From positions 3,329,546-3,393,545 of the forward strand of contig CP065000.1 of assembly GCA_016700075.1 (NCBI GenBank): a stretch of DNA of 64,000 nucleotides. Direction: 5' to 3'. The notes below the pieces were generated by a model. The model made no database searches, was not told the DNA's origin, and saw only the letters and a program-made list of their open reading frames with translations. The DNA comes from Acidobacteriota bacterium (GTDB taxonomy: Bacteria > Acidobacteriota > Blastocatellia > Pyrinomonadales > Pyrinomonadaceae). Within the stretch, counting starts at the first letter, position 1. Each line of letters begins with the position of its first letter. Shown one piece after another: positions 8,743-18,131 of this stretch. The position numbers were made by a program, and so were the translations under genes.

Positions 8743-9068
8743 TGCAGGACCGACGCAGGGGAACTGAAAGACGAGAAGTTCAGCGGGTCGAGATAGATCT
8801 CGACGTTGAATGGGAAACCAGCGCCGGACGGCGGTCTGGGAGCCTGAGCGATATCAGCGAAAAAGGATGCTTCGTGCTTAGTTCCGGCGATGTGACCGAC
8901 GGCGAGCCCGTGCGGCTTTATCTGCCTCTTGCCGACGGCATGAAAGTAGAATTCAGCGGCATCGTTGCAAATCACGTTGTCGAGATCGGATTTGCGGTGC
9001 GATTTGACGCTTTGAATTCTGCTCAGATCGAACTAATGCGTTCTTTGATGGGAAAGGTCGGAGGCTAG
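8742..9068 (+). CDS. Small PilZ-domain protein
   Basis: A 108-residue single-domain protein. It has the two PilZ motifs needed for cyclic-di-GMP binding: an RxxxR motif (R11-E-V-Q-R15) and a D/NxSxxG motif (D37-I-S-E-K-G42), followed by the beta-barrel. It would bind c-di-GMP in the cytoplasm. The start is fixed by the 1-nt overlap with the permease stop codon, which suggests the second messenger acts on the permease or at least that both are made together. The 3' end overlaps the murE 3' end by 4 nt on the opposite strand. Confidence 0.85.
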   Translation: MQDRRRGTERREVQRVEIDLDVEWETSAGRRSGSLSDISEKGCFVLSSGDVTDGEPVRLYLPLADGMKVEFSGIVANHVVEIGFAVRFDALNSAQIELMRSLMGKVGG

Positions 9069-10558
9069 TCCGCAAGCTCAACTATCGCCTCGGCTGCTAT
9101 CTCGCGATCGTCGAAATGAAACTTGTCATTTCCGATTATTTGATAGGTTTCATGGCCTTTGCCGGCGATAATTACGACATCGTCAAGACCCGCAATTGAG
9201 ACCGCCTTGCGAATTGCTTCGCGGCGGTCTGATATCACTTCGCATTCCGTTCCGACGGGCTCCACGCCCTTTTCAATTTCGCGAATGATGGCCATTGGGT
9301 CCTCATTTCGCGGATTGTCGGACGTAATTATCACGAGGTCACTGTTCTCTGCGGCCGCCTTGCCCATCGGAATGCGTTTTGTCCTGTCCCTGTCTCCGCC
9401 GCATCCGAAAACGGTTATCACCTTTCCTTTTGTCAGCGGGCGGGCAGTTTGCAGAGTATTCAGCAGGGCGTCGTCCGTATGTGCATAATCGACGACCACT
9501 GCCAAACCGCGGTCATTTGGAACCCGTTCGAAACGTCCCGGCGCTCCGACGCACTTGCCTAATCCTACGGCGACCGTGTCCAGTCCGTAACCGAGTTCAA
9601 GCGCGGCCGCAGTAGCGGCGAGCATATTGTAAACATGAGGTTTTCCGACGAGCGGCGACGATACATTGATGTCGCCCAACGGCGTTTTCAATATGAATGA
9701 CGTGCCGCTTGCAAGCGAGACCTCGATATTCTCTGCGGTCAGATCGGCGGAGCAGTTTTGCGAGAAAGCAACTACCTTCTGTCCATTGGAGCGCAGGTCA
9801 TCCGCCAACTTCGTACCCCATACGTCATCTATATTGATGATGCTCACCGGAGGCGGCGTCCCGAGCCTGCCGTCGAAAAGCTCCTTCTTCGCATCGAAAT
9901 AATTCTCCATGGTTCCGTGATAGTCCAGATGATCGCGGGTGAGGTTAGTAAAGATCGCTACGCGGAACTGCAAATGATCGCAGCGTCTCAGATGTATCGC
10001 CTGCGACGACGCTTCCATAACCGCCATTCCGCAACCCGAATCGACAGCACGACGCAAAAACTTGTTCGTGTCGGAAGCCTCCGGCGTTGTGCGGACAGCC
10101 GGCTCACTTGAGTCGCCGATGCGGTATTCGACAGTGGTCAGCATCGCCGGCTTGACGCCTGCGGCTTCCGCCAAAGCAAAACAGAGGTATGTTGTCGTGG
10201 TCTTGCCGTTCGTGCCGGTGATCCCGATCAGGTCGATCTGCGAAGATGGTTCCCCATAAGTGACCGAGGCTCCCTTAGCCAAAGCCCGCCGTGCGTCAGC
10301 GACCTTCAGCCACGCCCCGGAAAAGCCGTCCGGCGGATCAAATTCCGATATCACGCCTGCCGCTCCGCGACGCATCACGTCGTCGATAAAGCGATGTCCA
10401 TCTGTCGTTTCGCCTTTGATCGCGACGAATAACGTCCCGTCTTTCGCCTGCCGAGAATCGTGCGTGATGTCCGTTACGGCCGTTTCGCCGTTACCGCTAA
10501 GTTCGCCGTTCAATTCCAGCGACACCTCAGAAACTGTGATATTTTGAATATTCGACAC
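9065..10558 (-). CDS. murE: UDP-N-acetylmuramoyl-tripeptide synthetase (meso-DAP type)
   Basis: A cytoplasmic ATP-dependent ligase of 497 residues that adds the third residue to the peptidoglycan stem peptide. It has the Mur ligase P-loop GITGTNGKTTTT (about 113-123), the TNLTRDHLDYHGT block, YAHTDDAL, and the SDNPRNEDP motif near residue 415. DNPR is the signature for meso-diaminopimelate as substrate, so a DAP-type cell wall is expected. It is convergent with the PilZ gene. No other mur genes lie beside it here. Confidence 0.94.
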   Translation of the reverse strand: MSNIQNITVSEVSLELNGELSGNGETAVTDITHDSRQAKDGTLFVAIKGETTDGHRFIDDVMRRGAAGVISEFDPPDGFSGAWLKVADARRALAKGASVTYGEPSSQIDLIGITGTNGKTTTTYLCFALAEAAGVKPAMLTTVEYRIGDSSEPAVRTTPEASDTNKFLRRAVDSGCGMAVMEASSQAIHLRRCDHLQFRVAIFTNLTRDHLDYHGTMENYFDAKKELFDGRLGTPPPVSIINIDDVWGTKLADDLRSNGQKVVAFSQNCSADLTAENIEVSLASGTSFILKTPLGDINVSSPLVGKPHVYNMLAATAAALELGYGLDTVAVGLGKCVGAPGRFERVPNDRGLAVVVDYAHTDDALLNTLQTARPLTKGKVITVFGCGGDRDRTKRIPMGKAAAENSDLVIITSDNPRNEDPMAIIREIEKGVEPVGTECEVISDRREAIRKAVSIAGLDDVVIIAGKGHETYQIIGNDKFHFDDREIAAEAIVELAD

Positions 10559-10660
10559 AATTGGTTCGTAAAACTGCGATTGAATTATACGACACGCCCG
10601 ATTTTTTCAACGAACCGAACCTTGGCTTTTTCGTATCTATATCAATAGAGGCGTAAGAAA

Positions 10661-10921
10661 ATGACCCTATTCAAGATAATCCTCGCATTGTTAGTGATCG
10701 CAATCGTCGGTGTCGGTGCGTTTTGGCTGCTCGGCTTTTTGTCCTCGATGTTGTCATACGTTTTCTGGATCGCGTTGATAGGCGGCGCGGCATACGTCGG
10801 ATATCGTCTTTTTGTCGGAGTGGAAAGGGCTTTGCTCGGCGACGATCCCCGCGGTTCTATATCCGATGGCGACATCAGAATGACCTGGGACGACGAGGAA
10901 CGCAAATACCTACACAAATGA
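10661..10921 (+). CDS. Small membrane protein of unknown function
   Basis: An 86-residue protein with two hydrophobic segments (about 5-28 and 31-50), then a short acidic tail (SDGDIRMTWDDEERKYLHK). A GAGG word 9 nt before the ATG is a fair ribosome site. I do not recognise the family. It stands alone between murE (divergent) and tRNA-Leu. Confidence 0.6.
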   Translation: MTLFKIILALLVIAIVGVGAFWLLGFLSSMLSYVFWIALIGGAAYVGYRLFVGVERALLGDDPRGSISDGDIRMTWDDEERKYLHK

Positions 10922-10992
10922 ACGGCGAATTGATAATTCCGGCGGCCTGATGCTAACATCTTCCTTCCCGGCCGACATCATCGGCCGTTCGT

Positions 10993-11077
10993 GCCGAGGT
11001 GGCGAAATTGGTAGACGCACTAGACTTAGGATCTAGCGGGTAAAACCGTGCGAGTTCGAGTCTCGCCCTCGGCACCA
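10993..11077 (+). tRNA. tRNA-Leu (anticodon UAG)
   Basis: The acceptor stem GCCGAGG (10993-10999) pairs with CCTCGGC (11067-11073), followed by A and an encoded CCA. The anticodon stem CTAGA/TCTAG closes the loop CTTAGGA, giving anticodon TAG at 11027-11029. A long variable arm of the class II type and a GTTCGAGTC T-loop are present. Confidence 0.96.
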
Positions 11078-11134
11078 CAACTTTTATCCCAACGGACTGA
11101 CAACGAGTTTCCGCTCTGATATCCTTTTGCATAG

Positions 11135-12541
11135 ATGAAGACCGAGTTAAAGGAGATATCTCCGACACAAAGGGAACTGAAGATCGAGATCGACGCAGAT
11201 GTCGTCAAGGCTTCATATAGCAGGGTTAGCCGGAAATACGCTCAAAAGGCGAATATTCCCGGCTTCCGAAAGGGTTTTGCACCTGTTGATGTTGTAAAGC
11301 TTCGATTCGCTGAAGAGATCAAGAACGATGTTCTGCAGGACGTAATACCTGCACAGGTCACCGAAGCGATCAGGGAACATGATCTGCAGCCGCTCACAGA
11401 GCCGCAGCTGCATTTGGAAGATCACGAGAACGTCAAAGTTAACGGATCGGAAAATGTAAAGCTGCATGTTCACCTCGAGGTAATGCCGGAAATTCCGACG
11501 CCTAATTATAAGGGCATCGAACTGGTCCGCAGGGTAAAACCTGTCGAACAGGGCGAGATCGAGGATCTGATCGCGAATCGACTGCAGAAAGAAGCAACAC
11601 TGATCCCGGTCGAGGACCGTGCGTCAGCGATCGGCGATACGATGATCGTTGACCTTGAAGGGCGTTTTGATGATAATCCCGATGCAGATCCGATCCAGGC
11701 AAATGATCTCGATATCACGCTTGGTGACGAGGTAATCGAAAGCTCATTTACGGATAATCTCGTCGACCTGAACGTCGAAGACGAAAAAGAGTTCTCGGTT
11801 TCGTATCCGGAGACCTTCTCGTCAGCGGACCTCGCCGGAAAAACGCTGCATTACAAGGCCAAAGTTAAGTCGATCGGGCGATCTGAAGTGCCTGAGCTCG
11901 ACGACGACTGGGCGAAAAGCCTTGACGAAGGCTACGAATCACTTTCCGATCTGCGTGAGAAGCTCCGCAAAGACCTTGAAGCCTATGCGAAAACAGACGC
12001 TGATGCCCGTGTTCGCAATAATGCCATAGCAAAGCTGATCGAGGAGAATTCCTTCGAGGTCCCAAATTCACTGATCGAAAACCAGGCTCGCAATCTCTTG
12101 AACAATTTCGCACAAGACCTGCAGCAGCGGGGCGTTGACCTTAACAACGTCGAGAACGAGTTCATCCAAATGGCATACGGAAATATGCGCATGCAGGCAG
12201 AACGCGACGTTATGGGAGCGTTATTGCTCGAAAAGGTCGCAGAACTCGAGAAGGTGGAGGTCGGCGAAGAAGAAGTGAATGAGGAGATCGAGCGGTTGGC
12301 GGAATATTACCGCATGCCCGCAGAAGATATCCGCAAGTCGCTCAATCAGAACGGCGGTCTCGATAATATTCGCAATAATCTGAAAACGCGGAAGTCGATC
12401 GAGGCGGTGATCGACCACGCCAAGGTCACCGATGGTGACTGGATCGACGAAACCGCCCAGCCGGTCGTTGAAGAGGAGAAACCGAAGAAAAAGGCTGCAA
12501 AAGGGAAGAAAAGTGAAAAAGGTGAGAAAGTGAAAGAGTGA
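11135..12541 (+). CDS. tig: Trigger factor (ribosome-associated chaperone/PPIase)
   Basis: Trigger factor binds ribosomal protein L23 and shields nascent chains. At 468 residues it shows an N-terminal ribosome-binding domain with the NIPGFRKGFAP signature (GFRxGxxP, about residues 39-49), a middle FKBP-like domain (about 155-245) and a long helical C-terminal domain. It is followed by clpP, clpX and lon, a common order that groups folding with proteolysis. The last 25 residues are almost all Lys, Gly and Glu and are encoded by a purine-rich iterated stretch, an unusual tail that seems to come from intergenic repeat DNA. Confidence 0.95.
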   Translation: MKTELKEISPTQRELKIEIDADVVKASYSRVSRKYAQKANIPGFRKGFAPVDVVKLRFAEEIKNDVLQDVIPAQVTEAIREHDLQPLTEPQLHLEDHENVKVNGSENVKLHVHLEVMPEIPTPNYKGIELVRRVKPVEQGEIEDLIANRLQKEATLIPVEDRASAIGDTMIVDLEGRFDDNPDADPIQANDLDITLGDEVIESSFTDNLVDLNVEDEKEFSVSYPETFSSADLAGKTLHYKAKVKSIGRSEVPELDDDWAKSLDEGYESLSDLREKLRKDLEAYAKTDADARVRNNAIAKLIEENSFEVPNSLIENQARNLLNNFAQDLQQRGVDLNNVENEFIQMAYGNMRMQAERDVMGALLLEKVAELEKVEVGEEEVNEEIERLAEYYRMPAEDIRKSLNQNGGLDNIRNNLKTRKSIEAVIDHAKVTDGDWIDETAQPVVEEEKPKKKAAKGKKSEKGEKVKE

Positions 12542-12691
12542 AAAAGGGAAAGGGGAAAGGCAAAAGGCAAAAAAGCCGGAAACTGAAACTCCGATTCCCA
12601 AAGCTTAGAGGTATGGACAGGCATAAGTATAGTGCTTGTAATAGTATAGAGTTCATTAGTTAAACCACATTCGAGAAAGCGAGAAGAGATT

Positions 12692-13285
12692 ATGGCATTA
12701 GTTCCAATGGTGGTCGAACAGACCTCACGCGGTGAGAGGGCATTCGACATTTATTCACGGCTTCTGAAAGACAGCATCATCTTCATCGGTACTCCGATAG
12801 ATGACACTATCGCGAACCTGATCGTCGCTCAGCTTTTGTTCCTAGAGGCTGAAGACCCGGAACGCGACATTAACCTCTATATAAACAGTCCGGGCGGATC
12901 AATTACCGCCGGAATGGCGATATACGACACGATGCAGTTCATCAAGAACGATGTTACGACGATCTGTGTCGGACAATGTGCGTCTATGGGAGCGTTGCTG
13001 CTCACCGCCGGCACAAAAGGTAAGCGTTTTGCATTGCCGCATTCGAGAATTCTGATCCACCAGCCGTCAGGCGGAGCTCAGGGACAGGCTACAGATGTCC
13101 GCATCATGGCAGAAGAGATCCTTCGTATGAGGAAGATGACCTCGGAATTGATCGCCCATCACTCGGGGCAGTCATTTGACAAGGTTGAGGTCGACGTCGA
13201 ACGCGACCGTATCCTCGACCCGCATCAGGCCAAAGAATATGGCCTGATCGACGAAGTGATCGAACACAGAGACAAACAAAAATAG
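12692..13285 (+). CDS. clpP: ATP-dependent Clp protease proteolytic subunit
   Basis: A 197-residue serine protease subunit that forms the double-heptamer chamber used with ClpX. The catalytic triad is visible: Ser98 in GQCASMGA, His123 in SRILIHQPSGG, and Asp172 in VERDRILDP. The oxyanion segment NSPGGSI is present. The start at ATG 12692 follows an AGAAGAGAT stretch. It precedes clpX, as in many bacteria. Confidence 0.97.
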   Translation: MALVPMVVEQTSRGERAFDIYSRLLKDSIIFIGTPIDDTIANLIVAQLLFLEAEDPERDINLYINSPGGSITAGMAIYDTMQFIKNDVTTICVGQCASMGALLLTAGTKGKRFALPHSRILIHQPSGGAQGQATDVRIMAEEILRMRKMTSELIAHHSGQSFDKVEVDVERDRILDPHQAKEYGLIDEVIEHRDKQK

Positions 13286-13386
13286 TTGACAGGTTGTAGT
13301 TGAAAGTTGATAGTAAAAGGGTTCGCGGAACGTTGCCGCGGTCTAGATCGTCGCTACTTTCAACTATCAGCTATCAACTTTCCACC
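13286..13386. repeat. Self-complementary repeat between clpP and clpX
   Basis: The gap is built from mirrored words: TAGTTGAAAGTTGATAGT on the left, and ACTTTCAACTATCAGCTATC plus AACTTTCC on the right. They can pair over about 18 bp around a CCGCGG-rich centre. There is no U tract, so this is probably a dispersed palindromic repeat rather than a classic terminator. It would put a large hairpin into a clpP-clpX transcript. Confidence 0.6.
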
Positions 13387-13396
13387 AGAATACCCT

Positions 13397-14641
13397 ATGC
13401 CCCAATTTGGCCATCCGGATGAAATTCTTTCGTGCTCGTTCTGCGGTAAGTCGCAGAACGATGTCCGCAAGCTGATCGCGGGCCCGGGCGTTTATATCTG
13501 CAATGAGTGCATTGACATCTGCAACGAGATCATCGTTGACGATGAGCGGACGGTGCCGAGCAGCGGAGCTGCGAAGCTGCCAAAGCCTGCTGAGATAAAG
13601 GCGTTTCTGGATGATTATGTGGTCGGGCAGGAAGAATCGAAAAAGCGTCTTTCGGTGGCTGTGTATCAGCACTACAAACGTCTTGAGCTTGCCAAGCGAA
13701 AGAACGACGTAGAACTGCAGAAATCGAATATTCTGTTGATCGGCCCTACCGGAACGGGAAAAACGCTACTTGCTCAGACGCTTGCCAGGTACCTGAGCGT
13801 TCCATTCTGCATTGTTGATGCGACGAGCCTTACAGAGGCGGGCTATGTGGGCGAGGACGTCGAGACGATACTATTAAGACTGCTGCAAGCTGCTGAAGGC
13901 GACATCGAAAAGGCACAGCAGGGAATCATTTATATCGACGAGATCGATAAGATCTGCCGCAAGGACGACAGTCCCTCGATAACCCGCGACGTTTCGGGCG
14001 AAGGCGTGCAGCAGGCACTTTTGAAGATCCTGGAAGGCACCGTTGCGAACATTCCGGCAGGCGGCGGCCGCAAGCATCCGCAGCAGGATTTTCAGCAGCT
14101 TGATACCACGAATATCCTTTTCATTTGCGGCGGGGCGTTCATCGGACTTGAAAAGGTCGTCGAAAAGCGGTTCCGAAGCCGCTCACTCGGTTTTCAGGGC
14201 GAGGTCCGCAGCAAGAAGCAACGGCATGAAGAATCCATCGGCAAGCTCGAACCCGAAGACTTGATCCACTACGGCCTCATACCGGAATTCGTGGGTCGCC
14301 TGCCAGTTATCGGCACACTCAGTGAACTCGACGAAACCGCACTTGTGCGTATACTGACAGAGCCCAAAAACTCGCTTATCAGGCAGTATCAGCGGAAATT
14401 TGAGTTCGACAATGTTTCGCTCAAGTTCACAGATGCCGCAATCTCTGCCATTGCTAAAGAGGCTCACAAACGCAAGGTCGGGGCCCGCGGGCTGATGATG
14501 ATCCTTGAGGAGCTTTTGCTCGAGACCATGTATCACGTGCCCGGCGAAAACTCCGTCAAAGAGATCGTCATTACACCGGAAATGGTCGAGAAAAAGGTTC
14601 CTGTTTTCGAGGTAATGACCCGCAGCGAAGAAGCGGCTTAG
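13397..14641 (+). CDS. clpX: ATP-dependent Clp protease ATP-binding subunit ClpX
   Basis: An AAA+ unfoldase of 414 residues that feeds ClpP. The N-terminal C4 zinc finger is complete (C13, C16, C35, C38). Walker A GPTGTGKT is at 116-123, Walker B is IIYIDEIDK, and the GYVGED pore loop, the GGAFIGLEK ClpP-binding (IGF-type) loop and the KVGARGLM sensor-2 block are all present. A longer frame starts at 13307, but its extra residues come from the repeat, so the ATG at 13397 is chosen. Confidence 0.97.
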   Translation: MPQFGHPDEILSCSFCGKSQNDVRKLIAGPGVYICNECIDICNEIIVDDERTVPSSGAAKLPKPAEIKAFLDDYVVGQEESKKRLSVAVYQHYKRLELAKRKNDVELQKSNILLIGPTGTGKTLLAQTLARYLSVPFCIVDATSLTEAGYVGEDVETILLRLLQAAEGDIEKAQQGIIYIDEIDKICRKDDSPSITRDVSGEGVQQALLKILEGTVANIPAGGGRKHPQQDFQQLDTTNILFICGGAFIGLEKVVEKRFRSRSLGFQGEVRSKKQRHEESIGKLEPEDLIHYGLIPEFVGRLPVIGTLSELDETALVRILTEPKNSLIRQYQRKFEFDNVSLKFTDAAISAIAKEAHKRKVGARGLMMILEELLLETMYHVPGENSVKEIVITPEMVEKKVPVFEVMTRSEEAA

Positions 14642-14662
14642 CATTCAAAAACATCAATAATT

Positions 14663-14707
14663 AACCCGCCCGTTCAATGTGACCGAATATTGAAATCACG
14701 GCGGGTT
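14663..14707 (+). terminator. Probable terminator after clpX
   Basis: AACCCGCC (14663-14670) pairs with GGCGGGTT (14700-14707). The loop contains a second small inverted repeat (TTCAAT/ATTGAA). The following TGGTTATTTACT is only modestly T-rich, so efficiency is uncertain. Confidence 0.5.
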
Positions 14708-14863
14708 TGGTTATTTACTGGGTCGAGATCGATATTTCGCAAAATCGTGCTGTAGGGGCAGTTTTTCTTTGCAATTCGCCCTGCGATTTGAGTAAATAGG
14801 ATTGTTCTTTCAACACCAGGACCTGTTTCGGCTTAGCGTTTGCCGTGAGAGCCGCCGTTTTTT

Positions 14864-17287
14864 ATGCAGGAATTTTCAGATCAAATGCCGTCGGATATTG
14901 AACTTTTTCCGATGGTCCCAATTCGCGACGTTGTCATCTTTCCTTTCTCAAAGGTGGCGTTCAAGATAGGACGGGCTGCGTCGGTGATGGCGTTGGAGCG
15001 TGCGATGGCCGGCGAGCGGCACATCTTTCTCGCGACACAGCACGACGCAACAATTGACGAGCCCGCAGCAGAACAGGTGTTTGAAGTCGGGACCATCGGG
15101 CGCATCGTTCAGGCGCAGCGGTTGGACAATGGCCAAATAAAGGTTGTCGTAGAAGGGCGCTCCCGCGGATTCGCTAACCGTATCCTAAAGGACGAAAACG
15201 GGATGTTTCATGCCTATGTGCGGCGGCTTGCCTCGACCGAAGAGTCCGGTTACCGCACTGACGGCCTTCTGCAAAAGATCCACTCGTTGATCGAGAATCT
15301 GATGCGAATGTCGGCCGATTCGTACACTGACGCATTGGCGAACGCGGTCAGAGGAACTACGTCCGGACAAATTGCCGACTCGATCTCGTCGCAGCTAAAA
15401 ATAAACGTTGCAGATAAACAACTGCTCCTGGAAACGACGTCTGTTCCTGAACGCCTTTCGCTCGTCATCGAGTTTCTAGAGGCCGAAGTTGAGAAACGCA
15501 ACCTCGACAGAGATATCCACGCCCGCACAAAGAAGGCGATGGACAAACATCAGCGTGAGTATTATCTCAACGAACAGATAAAGGCCATTCATCAGGAGCT
15601 TGGCCGAAAGGACGAAAAGGCCGAACTCGAGGAACTGAAACAGAAAGTTCTCGATTCGGGAATGACCGACGAGGCACGCGAAAAGGCTCTGCAGGAGTTT
15701 CAACGACTCGAGGCCATGCCGCCGATGTCCGCGGAAAGCACGGTTTCGAGGACATTCTTGGATTGGCTGATAAACGTTCCGTGGAAAGAACGTTCTGAAG
15801 AACTCGAAGACCTGAACGAAGCCGAAAACATTCTGGACGAGGACCACTACGGTCTGGATAAGATAAAGGAACGTATCCTCGAATTCCTCGCAGTGCGTCA
15901 GCTTGTCAAGAATCCAAAAGGTACGATTCTCTGTTTCGTCGGTGCGCCGGGCGTCGGAAAAACAAGCCTGGGCAAATCAATTGCACGTGCGACGGGGCGA
16001 AAGTTCGTACGGCTCGCCCTTGGCGGAGTCCATGACGAAGCGGAGATACGCGGCCATAGACGAACGTACATCGGCTCTATGCCGGGACAGATAATCCAAC
16101 TGATGAAGCGAGCGGGAACGACAAATCCCGTGATGCTGCTCGATGAGGTTGATAAACTCGGCCGCGATTACCGCGGCGATCCGAGCTCGGCCCTTCTTGA
16201 GGTGCTGGACCCGGAGCAGAATACTACGTTCAGGGATCATTACCTGGACGTGGACTATGACCTGTCGCACGTGTTTTTTATTGCGACCGCAAATGTACTG
16301 CACACGATACCGCCGCCGCTGCTGGATCGTCTGGAAATTCTCCACCTGTCCGGTTATACGGAAAGAGAAAAGCTTGAGATCGCAAAACGCCATCTTGTGC
16401 CGAAACAATGCGAGAACACCGGCGTTGCAGCTGACCGCGTCAGTTTTACTGATGAAGGCATTCTCGAGCTAGTGCGTCATTACACCCGCGAAGCAGGTGT
16501 GCGCAATTTGGAACGCGAGATAGGCTCGTGTCTCAGAAAGATAGCTCGTCAACTGATCAAGGTCGAGGATCGCGATAATTTCCGAGTTGTCATCGATCCC
16601 GAAAAAGTAAATGAACTGCTCGGTGCCATTAGATTCCGAAAACAGGACGTTGCGAGGGCCAGCGAGATAGGGCTTGTTAACGGCCTTGCATGGACGGAAG
16701 CCGGGGGCGACGTTCTGCAGGTCGAGGCAACTCTCGTAAAAGGTAAGGGTGAGATCACTCTGACAGGGAAGCTGGGCGAGGTGATGCAGGAATCGGCAAA
16801 AGCGGCGCTTACGTGCGTGCGAACCCGTGCGGAGAAGCTCGGTCTCGACCCTGTCGATTTCAAAGAAAAGGATCTGCATATACACGTGCCCGAGGGTGCT
16901 ATTCCAAAGGACGGCCCGAGTGCGGGCATCACGATCGCAACCGCGATGGTCTCGGTGATGACCGGCCAGCCTGTCCGTTTCGATGTCGCAATGACGGGTG
17001 AGATAACGCTTCGCGGCAAGGTGCTGCCGATCGGCGGTGTGAAGGAGAAGCTGCTCGCGGCCCATCGCTACGGGCTCAAAACCATAATTCTGTCACGCGA
17101 AAATCAAAAAGATCTTGCGGATATTCCCGACGAGGTTCGCGACGACCTGGCGATACATCTTGTTGATTCATTTGATGAGGTTCTCGAACTTGCTCTTGAA
17201 AAGCAGGTGGCGACCGATGCTTCCGCCTCTGCTGCGGTTTGGAACGCGGACACTGCCGGGACCCAAGCGGCTTCGCCGGTCGAATAG
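14864..17287 (+). CDS. lon: ATP-dependent Lon protease
   Basis: An 807-residue cytoplasmic AAA+ protease for misfolded and regulatory proteins. The N-terminal substrate domain starts at LFPMVPIRDVVIFP. Walker A is GAPGVGKTS (about 365), with IRGHRRTYIGSMPGQI and Walker B NPVMLLDEVDK following. The proteolytic Ser lies in the KDGPSAGIT motif and the catalytic Lys in GGVKEKLLAA, the Ser-Lys dyad of LonA. It is separated from clpX by 222 bp and so probably has its own promoter. The Ala-rich C-terminal tail is not conserved. Confidence 0.96.
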   Translation: MQEFSDQMPSDIELFPMVPIRDVVIFPFSKVAFKIGRAASVMALERAMAGERHIFLATQHDATIDEPAAEQVFEVGTIGRIVQAQRLDNGQIKVVVEGRSRGFANRILKDENGMFHAYVRRLASTEESGYRTDGLLQKIHSLIENLMRMSADSYTDALANAVRGTTSGQIADSISSQLKINVADKQLLLETTSVPERLSLVIEFLEAEVEKRNLDRDIHARTKKAMDKHQREYYLNEQIKAIHQELGRKDEKAELEELKQKVLDSGMTDEAREKALQEFQRLEAMPPMSAESTVSRTFLDWLINVPWKERSEELEDLNEAENILDEDHYGLDKIKERILEFLAVRQLVKNPKGTILCFVGAPGVGKTSLGKSIARATGRKFVRLALGGVHDEAEIRGHRRTYIGSMPGQIIQLMKRAGTTNPVMLLDEVDKLGRDYRGDPSSALLEVLDPEQNTTFRDHYLDVDYDLSHVFFIATANVLHTIPPPLLDRLEILHLSGYTEREKLEIAKRHLVPKQCENTGVAADRVSFTDEGILELVRHYTREAGVRNLEREIGSCLRKIARQLIKVEDRDNFRVVIDPEKVNELLGAIRFRKQDVARASEIGLVNGLAWTEAGGDVLQVEATLVKGKGEITLTGKLGEVMQESAKAALTCVRTRAEKLGLDPVDFKEKDLHIHVPEGAIPKDGPSAGITIATAMVSVMTGQPVRFDVAMTGEITLRGKVLPIGGVKEKLLAAHRYGLKTIILSRENQKDLADIPDEVRDDLAIHLVDSFDEVLELALEKQVATDASASAAVWNADTAGTQAASPVE

Positions 17288-17311
17288 CCGGCCGCAGATC
17301 CGGCGAACGCG

Positions 17312-17899
17312 ATGAGAATTTCAAACGTCAGATTCATCAAGAGTGCGTTCAAAGCCGCTGACCACATCCGAGATGGAAAGCCGGAGATCGCTTTCCTCGG
17401 CAGATCGAATGTCGGCAAATCGTCGTTGATAAACTCGCTCTTGCAGAGAAAAGGCCTCGCGAAAACTTCTAACACGCCCGGACGCACACAGGCGATCAAT
17501 TATTTTGAGGTGAACGATAGTTTTTATTTCGTCGATCTGCCCGGTTATGGCTACGCAAAGGTTTCAAAGACGATGAGGCAGGATTGGGGGAAAATGGCGG
17601 AAAGCTATCTTTCTGACAGCGATTCGCTGGTTTTGAACATCCAACTGATAGATTCGCGTCACGGTCCTACACCACTCGATCTGCAGCTTTTCGAATGGCT
17701 TCGTGATAACGACAAGCCGAATCTTGTTGTTGCTACAAAGGCGGACAAGATAAGCCGCAATGAACTGACGACCAATTTAGCCGCCGCAAGAAAGGCGATG
17801 CCGGACGCTAACATCATCGCCTATTCATCCAAGACAGGCACGGGCAGAGATGACATTTGGAGTCATATAGAAAACAGTATTGCACAATGGAAAAAATAG
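17312..17899 (+). CDS. engB: Ribosome-biogenesis GTPase EngB/YsxC
   Basis: A 195-residue TrmE-Era-EngA-type GTPase needed for 50S assembly. G1 is GRSNVGKSS (30-38), G2 is in TSNTPGRTQ, G3 is DLPGYGYAKV, G4 is TKADK, and the G5-like SSKTGTG follows. Length and motif order are normal. It begins 24 nt after lon, so it may be read from the lon transcript. Confidence 0.95.
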   Translation: MRISNVRFIKSAFKAADHIRDGKPEIAFLGRSNVGKSSLINSLLQRKGLAKTSNTPGRTQAINYFEVNDSFYFVDLPGYGYAKVSKTMRQDWGKMAESYLSDSDSLVLNIQLIDSRHGPTPLDLQLFEWLRDNDKPNLVVATKADKISRNELTTNLAAARKAMPDANIIAYSSKTGTGRDDIWSHIENSIAQWKK

Positions 17900-18131
17900 A
17901 GTTGCATTTTGCCGGTGTATGTAGTAGAAATAAGGCTTCCCGTTAAGTTTTGGGATTCCTTGTGAGTTCTCGAGCTTTTTTCGCTTGGTATAACTTCAAA
18001 CTACCCGTACGGTATCTCCGTAGAAATTAATTTTGAAACTCATTAAGCGCAGCGTGGCGCATCAGACAATTTAAATTCCTCAATCAATTCTCCGCTGCGA
18101 ACGGCAGCGCACCATCACAATCTAAACACTC

